DNA of 64,000 nucleotides from Pectinophora gossypiella (lineage: Eukaryota > Arthropoda > Insecta > Lepidoptera > Gelechiidae). The notes beneath the pieces were generated by a model that did no database searches, was not told the origin of the DNA, and worked only from the letters and a program-made list of their open reading frames with translations. Shown here piece after piece: positions 58,858 to 64,000 of the stretch (its first letter is position 1; the number at the start of each line of letters is the position of its first letter). The stretch is taken from positions 15,229,420 through 15,293,419 of the forward strand of contig NC_065420.1 of the NCBI RefSeq assembly GCF_024362695.1, written 5' to 3'. A program made the position numbers and the translations under genes.

Positions 58858-61338
58858 ATGTACTGGACCATGGAAGCGCTCAAAAATTCAACTACCCACG
58901 CTGGCAGCCGGGAAACCGGTGAATCCAGCTTAAGGCCCCCAATCGTATGTGGGGGGGGCTGCGATCGCTCCGTAGGCTCCGATAGCCTTCGTAAATCCCC
59001 GACTCAAAGGGTAGACTTCTACCCGGCGTTCGACGCCACTACTACCGGACAAGACTCGCGCGCGCCAACACCATCCGCACTTCCCGAAGTGCGGGTGGTG
59101 CTGGAGCGCATCCCCACACCGATTTCGAAGTCAGCACCTAATGCTGAAGGAGCTGCTCCTGGGCCTAGTGCTCAGTCAGAGCAGCCAAGGTCACGTCCTT
59201 ACTCCGCTTCGTCCTCGGACGAAGTGAGTAGTCTAAGGACAGTGTGCTCGATGGAGAGTGTGACCTCCCTTCCGGAGGGCAAGCTGTGGCGAAAGCGGAA
59301 GACAGCTTCGCTTTCGGACCCGTCCTCTGACGATGGCAGCCAAGTGCCGGAAACAGCACGCGGCTCGCCCGTCCTCAGGGCTCGGGCCAAGAGGGGTAGG
59401 GGACGCCCTCCCACTACCGGCGAATACGTCGGCCTTGCGAAAGCCAAGGCCGAACATAACCGTGCCGTGCGCGAAGCGCTCAGGCTGCAAGCCGAGGAAG
59501 AAGTGGCCAAAGCGGCCAAGAGGACTTTCTACCTCCGACGGTCCAACCCATCGTCGGAGACGGAAACCCAGCTGATGGACTCAGGCTCAGAAGCCGTCTC
59601 GCTTACGGCTGCAGAGCTGCATGAGAAGGCGAAAGAGGCGATTGGCATCGTTCGCAACGTAGCTGTGAAATCGGGACAACTGAAGGGTACGTTCGTACGT
59701 GCCCTGAAGGATGCCGCACAGCTACTCCAAGAGTCTCTGTCTGCCCTGCATGCCACGTCTACCAGCGATGAAACGCGCAAGCTGCAGGAACAGAATGCTC
59801 GCCAACAGGCGAAACTTGACGCGCAGCAAAAGGAGATAGACGTGCTCCGTGGCGAGATGCGCCAGCTCAAGGCCTCTTTGAATCCAACTCAGAGAGTGCC
59901 GTCGCCTGCTCCCGAACCGCTTGCAGAGAGCCCGCAACCGGAGTCGGCGCCGAGAGCTGTGCGCTCCTTACCAGCAAGACGTGCGAATCCGCCGCCAGCC
60001 ACGAGCAGTAGAGCCGTGTCTGATAAAGAGGAAGGCCTAGTCGCGCAGATCATAAGCCAAGTTGGCTTCATGATCGATGCGAAGCTGGCAGGCCTGGAGG
60101 ACCGGCTCCTGCCTCCAAAAGTGACGCGTCCACCGCTGGCGGCGGATCGGAAAAACGCGCTCTCATACGCTGCTGCAGCGAAGGCGTCTGCTGCTGCAGC
60201 GAAGGCTCCCGCCACAACTGTGGCTAAGAAAGCGACTGCCACAGCGGCCACGGCCGCTAGCACCTCGCGTGCTGCCCCGTCTGCGGCCTTGCAAGGCCCG
60301 ACTGCGGCGGCCAGTAGTTCGGCCTCTGCGCCTCCGAAAAAGAGGAAGACGCGAGGGGGGAGGAACAGGAAAAAGAAGGGAGGGACCAATGGCCAGAGTG
60401 GGGCCTGTCCCCCACCTTCAGGGCCTGCTGGCGCCGGCTGGACTGTTGTCGGCAAAGGTCGTAAGCAGAAGGTGGCCTCAGCCCAACCGCTGCAACGCCC
60501 CAAGGCGCCAAAGCTGCGTCCTCCGCGTTCGGCTGCGGTGGTTGTGCAGCTACAGCCAGCGGCAGCGGAGAGAGGAACAACATACGCGGATATCCTGAGA
60601 GAAGCCAAATCCAAGGTTGATATACAGAGCCTTGGTATCACGAGCCTCAGGATTCGCAAGGCAGCAACCGGCGCACGTGTGTTGGAAGTTGCGGGTGCTA
60701 CAAGCACCGAGAAGGCCGACTCCTTAGCCACAAAGTTGAGAGAGTCGATGAGCGGAGACGTTGTAAAAGTCTCCAGACCCACAAAGTGCGCAAACATGCG
60801 CATTGTGGGACTGGATGACTCCGTCTCCACTCAGGAGGTGGTGGAGGCAGTTGCCAAAGCCGGAGGATGCACGGCCGACACAATCAAGGCTGGCGCTATC
60901 CGCGAGGGTGCAGGCGGAATGGGTTCAATCCTGCTGAGCTGTCCCATAGCAGCCGCCAAAAAGGTGGCTGATGGCGGTCGCCTCTTGGTGGGCTGGACCT
61001 CCGCGCAGGTCAAGGTCCTGGAGCCACGTCCTATGCGGTGTTACAGATGCTTCGAGGTCGGTCATACTCATGCCCTGTGTGACTCCGAAGTGGATCGTAG
61101 CACTCAATGCTACCGATGTGGCCAAACCGGCCACCAATCTTCGGAGTGTTCTGCCACCCCGCACTGCACAGTGTGCGAGGCGGCGCGAAGACCGGCAGAG
61201 CACCGATTGGGCGGTTCAACATGTACTGCCCAATCCAGAAGTAGAAGGAAGAACCGCAATGGACCAAAGGTTCCCCCGCGTCCTTCCCCCCCGCAAGCTG
61301 CGGGACGAGCCGGTGAAGAGCACATGAGCATCAATTGA
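58858..61338 (+). CDS. Element H ORF1: Gag-like protein
   Basis: 826 residues from ATG 58858; a second ATG at 58870 is also possible. AT-hook-like KRGRGRPP near 177, a long helical heptad region with many Gln/Lys (~245-345), an Ala-rich stretch (~430-490) and a KKRKTRGGRNRKKK basic block, a globular region (~560-715), and knuckles CYRCFEVGHTHALC and CYRCGQTGHQSSEC plus a third. Intact. Its stop TGA (61336-61338) overlaps the ORF2 ATG by one base (TGATG). Confidence 0.92.
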   Translation: MYWTMEALKNSTTHAGSRETGESSLRPPIVCGGGCDRSVGSDSLRKSPTQRVDFYPAFDATTTGQDSRAPTPSALPEVRVVLERIPTPISKSAPNAEGAAPGPSAQSEQPRSRPYSASSSDEVSSLRTVCSMESVTSLPEGKLWRKRKTASLSDPSSDDGSQVPETARGSPVLRARAKRGRGRPPTTGEYVGLAKAKAEHNRAVREALRLQAEEEVAKAAKRTFYLRRSNPSSETETQLMDSGSEAVSLTAAELHEKAKEAIGIVRNVAVKSGQLKGTFVRALKDAAQLLQESLSALHATSTSDETRKLQEQNARQQAKLDAQQKEIDVLRGEMRQLKASLNPTQRVPSPAPEPLAESPQPESAPRAVRSLPARRANPPPATSSRAVSDKEEGLVAQIISQVGFMIDAKLAGLEDRLLPPKVTRPPLAADRKNALSYAAAAKASAAAAKAPATTVAKKATATAATAASTSRAAPSAALQGPTAAASSSASAPPKKRKTRGGRNRKKKGGTNGQSGACPPPSGPAGAGWTVVGKGRKQKVASAQPLQRPKAPKLRPPRSAAVVVQLQPAAAERGTTYADILREAKSKVDIQSLGITSLRIRKAATGARVLEVAGATSTEKADSLATKLRESMSGDVVKVSRPTKCANMRIVGLDDSVSTQEVVEAVAKAGGCTADTIKAGAIREGAGGMGSILLSCPIAAAKKVADGGRLLVGWTSAQVKVLEPRPMRCYRCFEVGHTHALCDSEVDRSTQCYRCGQTGHQSSECSATPHCTVCEAARRPAEHRLGGSTCTAQSRSRRKNRNGPKVPPRPSPPQAAGRAGEEHMSIN

Positions 61339-64000
61339 TGGCTCTAAACGCTCTACAGGCCAACATCAACCACTCTGCCAGGGCTCAGGACCTGTTGATC
61401 CAGAGCATGGCAGAGTGGCTGATTGACGTGGCGATGGTTTCGGAGCCATACTCAGTCCCTCCTAGGGAGAACTGGGTTGGTGACCGGACCGGAATGGCGG
61501 CACTGGTTACACGGACTGGGGCGGGATTGCCTCCATTTGCGCACATTGTGCGGGGTGGGGGCTATGCTGCCGCTGTCCTAGGCGATGTCACACTGGTCAG
61601 CGTGTACTTCTCGCCAAACCGCAGCCTGTCCGACTTCGAGCAGTTCTTGCTTGAGGTCGGTGTGCTTGTGGGGCGGAGGCGCACTGTCCGTGTGATAGTC
61701 GCTGGCGACTTGAACGCCAAGTCGACGGCCTGGGGCTGCCCGGCGACAGATAGTCGTGGCGAGGCAGTTGAAGAGTGGGCGCTGACCGCCGGATTGACCG
61801 TTGTCAACCGTGGATCGGTGAACACGTGCGTGCGGCAACAGGGCGGCTCTATCGTGGACGTTACGTTCGCGGACGCTGCCCTGGCGCGCTGTGTTCAGAG
61901 CTGGGAAGTGCAGGAGGGCGTGGAGACGCTGTCGGACCACTTGTACATCCGATTCAGTGTGTCCACGCTCCCTGCTACCCCGACGAGCCCGATCCGAGCC
62001 CTGGAAGGCAACGGTCCCAAGTGGGCATTAAAGCGCCTCGATTATGACGCGCTGGAGGAGGCGGTCATCATAGAGGCGTGGCTCCATCCCGGGGTCTCTC
62101 AGGATGTCGAGACGGAAGCTGAGGCAATACAGGCGGCTATCGCAAGAGTTTGCGATGCCTGTATGCCGCGAGTCAGAGCGCTTCCTGGTCGGCGAGCGGT
62201 GTACTGGTGGTCCGCCGAACTCTCGCAGCTACGCGCGTCCTGCGTAGAGGCGAGGCGCCGGTACACCAGAAGCCGAAGACGTCGCATCCGAGACGAGGTG
62301 CTCACAGCACAGGCCGCCGATGCGTATAGAGAGGCCAAGAGGGCCCTGCAGGTGGCTATCGGTGAGGCCAAAGACTTGGCGGAACGAGAGATGCTGGAGT
62401 CTCTTGACGCCGATCCGTGGGGCAGGCCGTACAGGATGGTGAGGCGTAAGCTTCGCCCCTGGGCTCCCCCACTGACTCAGAGCCTCCAGCCGGAGCTTGT
62501 GAGCCAAGTCGTGTCGGCCCTGTTTCCGAACAGGCCTGAACACACGCCTCCACCGATGGCACTGCGCGGCGAGCCAGACGAAGACGCCACGAACAATGAG
62601 GCAGAGGTGCCCCCTGTGACCGAGGCAGAGCTGCGGGTGGCGGTACGCAGGCTTCAGGCCAAAAACACCGCCCCAGGCCCCGATGGTATTCCCGGCCGTG
62701 TGTGGGTTGCTGCCCTAAGGGCAGAGGACGCGTTAGAGCCATGGCTGAGGGCTCTTTTTACAGCTTGCCTGGCGAGGGGCCAGTTTCCGCACCGTTGGAA
62801 AACGGGGAAACTGGTCCTGATTAAAAAAGACGGTAGGCCGGCAGATGCACCGTCTGCTTATAGGCCCATAGTGCTGCTTGATGAGGCGAGTAAGCTCCTC
62901 GAGCGAGTTATCGCCGCTCGGATCATCGAGCACCTTGAGGATGTCGGTCCGGACTTGAGCGCATACCAGTTCGGTTTCCGCCGGGGCAGATCCACCATCG
63001 ACGCTATTGCGCGGGTGAGGGCCCTAGCGGACGCCGCTGTAGCTCGGGGGGAGGTCGTCTTGGCGGTGTCTCTGGACATCGCCAACGCCTTCAACACCCT
63101 GCCCTGGAGCTGCATCCGGGAAGCGCTCAAGTACCACGAGGTGCCCCCGTACCTCCGCCGGTTGCTAGCGGCATACCTCTCCGTGAGGGCCGTGAGCTTC
63201 CCGGCGTCTGAGGGATGGCGAGAGTGGTCAGTGTCGTGCGGTGTTCCACAGGGTTCGGTCCTCGGCCCGCTCCTGTGGAACATTGGCTACGACTGGGTGC
63301 TGCGTGGAGCGAATCTCCGAGGGGTCGACGTAACTTGTTACGCCGACGATACCCTTGTGACGGCTCGAAGCAGCACCTACCGAGAGGCTGCCATTCTCGC
63401 TACGGCGGGCGTGGCTCACGTGGTGGGGAAAATAAGACAGCTGGGTCTTGAGGTGGCACTGTCCAAGTCGGAAGCCTTGTGCTTCCATGGGCCTCGAGCA
63501 GCGCCGCCAACTGGTGCGCACATAGTGGTGGGGGGAGTTTCCATCGGCGTCAAATCGACGATGCGTTACCTAGGCCTCGTCCTAGACAGCCGATGGAACT
63601 TCCGTGCGCACTTCACCGGCTTGGCGCCAAGACTGGTTGCTGCTGCTGGCGCGCTTAGCCGGCTGCTGCCAAACATTGGTGGACCAAAGGTGGGCTGCCG
63701 ACGCCTGTACTGCGGGGTGGTCCGATCAATGGCCCTGTATGGCGCTCCCATATGGGTAGACGCTCTTAGCGCCCATAACAGGGCCCTCTTGAGGAGGCCT
63801 CAAAGAGCCATGGCCACAAGAGTGGTGAGGGGGTACCGTACCATCTCGTTCGAGGCTGCTTGCGCCTTGGCCGGTACCCCCCCATGGGAGTTGGACGCCA
63901 CAGTTCTGGCCAGTGTTTACCAACACACGGCTCGAGCGCGTGCTGACGGTGGTGCGCCGTCTCCGGAGGAGATCTCGAGACTGAGACATAACGCTCGTCG
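61338..64000 (+). CDS. Element H ORF2, partial: endonuclease-reverse transcriptase
   Basis: Starts at the ATG of TGATG and stays open for 887 codons to the window end, so the C-terminus is missing only because of the window edge. Endonuclease: ALQANINHSA, SEPY, GDLNAKSTAWG (~124; Leu where the others have Phe) and SDHLYIRF (~200). Reverse transcriptase: CGVPQGSVLGPLLW and YADD (~668). The last residues seen correspond to the region after the RT in E. Clearly a different family from A/E/F and from C. Confidence 0.93.
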   Translation, partial: MALNALQANINHSARAQDLLIQSMAEWLIDVAMVSEPYSVPPRENWVGDRTGMAALVTRTGAGLPPFAHIVRGGGYAAAVLGDVTLVSVYFSPNRSLSDFEQFLLEVGVLVGRRRTVRVIVAGDLNAKSTAWGCPATDSRGEAVEEWALTAGLTVVNRGSVNTCVRQQGGSIVDVTFADAALARCVQSWEVQEGVETLSDHLYIRFSVSTLPATPTSPIRALEGNGPKWALKRLDYDALEEAVIIEAWLHPGVSQDVETEAEAIQAAIARVCDACMPRVRALPGRRAVYWWSAELSQLRASCVEARRRYTRSRRRRIRDEVLTAQAADAYREAKRALQVAIGEAKDLAEREMLESLDADPWGRPYRMVRRKLRPWAPPLTQSLQPELVSQVVSALFPNRPEHTPPPMALRGEPDEDATNNEAEVPPVTEAELRVAVRRLQAKNTAPGPDGIPGRVWVAALRAEDALEPWLRALFTACLARGQFPHRWKTGKLVLIKKDGRPADAPSAYRPIVLLDEASKLLERVIAARIIEHLEDVGPDLSAYQFGFRRGRSTIDAIARVRALADAAVARGEVVLAVSLDIANAFNTLPWSCIREALKYHEVPPYLRRLLAAYLSVRAVSFPASEGWREWSVSCGVPQGSVLGPLLWNIGYDWVLRGANLRGVDVTCYADDTLVTARSSTYREAAILATAGVAHVVGKIRQLGLEVALSKSEALCFHGPRAAPPTGAHIVVGGVSIGVKSTMRYLGLVLDSRWNFRAHFTGLAPRLVAAAGALSRLLPNIGGPKVGCRRLYCGVVRSMALYGAPIWVDALSAHNRALLRRPQRAMATRVVRGYRTISFEAACALAGTPPWELDATVLASVYQHTARARADGGAPSPEEISRLRHNAR

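Larger units (their letters stand above)
58362..64000 (+). mobile_element. Element H: third full SART-like family, runs off the window
   Basis: Begins CCCGTGTGG after TTAGGTT, unlike the CCCCCCCAAT of A-F. The 5' UTR (58362-58857) contains a C7-AGATAT-G7 hairpin (58421-58440), the GGGGGCCGCGAGG...GACAACCTC module and an AGACAA-loop hairpin with a changed stem, CTGGGG/CCCCAG (58822-58839). ORF1 is intact and ORF2 is open to the window edge. Element B derives its ORF1 tail from a relative of this family. Confidence 0.93.

Overview
The window looks like a telomeric or subtelomeric stretch of an arthropod chromosome, most likely an insect. The evidence is perfect (TTAGG)n arrays, site-specific non-LTR retrotransposons sitting inside those arrays, a copia element with a tRNA-iMet half-molecule primer site, and a BEL/Pao element. 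I see no host protein-coding gene, tRNA, rRNA or CRISPR array. I cannot name the species; an ant or other hymenopteran, or a lepidopteran, would fit.

Layout. 1-9047 and 21063-22231 are one A/C-rich satellite built from telomere-like motifs (CCCAAACCTAA, AAAACCCAAACCTAAC), with a higher-order period of about 3.3-3.4 kb. A copia retrotransposon (9053-21062; identical LTR copies, intact polyprotein, TSD AATTC) is inserted in it. A BEL/Pao element on the minus strand (9230-16637, TSD CCTAT) is inserted inside the copia 5' LTR. At about 22.23 kb the satellite flips orientation and ends in (TTAGG)5. A minus-strand R1/I-type non-LTR element with an RNase H domain follows (ORF2 23160-26879, ORF1 26869-28467), then about 2.6 kb of non-coding sequence with a (GT)n tract and diverged tandem repeats.

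From 31113 to the window end the DNA is a chain of plus-strand R1-clade, SART-like elements separated by short pure (TTAGG)n: A (31227-34739, ORF2 deleted), B (34819-35626, internally deleted or chimeric), C (35631-42112, full length), D (42197-44657, 5'-truncated), a 4-nt-plus-poly(A) insertion (44682-44715), E (44731-51354, full length), G (51479-51646, 3' end only), F (51664-58257, full length) and H (58362 to beyond 64000, ORF2 cut by the window edge). Junctions read TTAGGTT|element-poly(A)|GGTTAGG, i.e. insertion between TT and AGG.

How the parts work together. ORF1 is a Gag-like RNA-binding protein with an AT-hook-like motif and CCHC knuckles. ORF2 supplies endonuclease and reverse transcriptase and follows ORF1 by an overlapping or abutting stop/start. 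The most interesting content is RNA structure. The element 5' ends fold as a candidate HDV-like self-cleaving ribozyme starting at the first element base, with compensatory changes between families. The last ~100 nt before poly(A) fold as a closing stem with three hairpins, again with compensatory changes. Repeated AGACAA-loop hairpins fill the 5' UTRs. These folds were read by eye.
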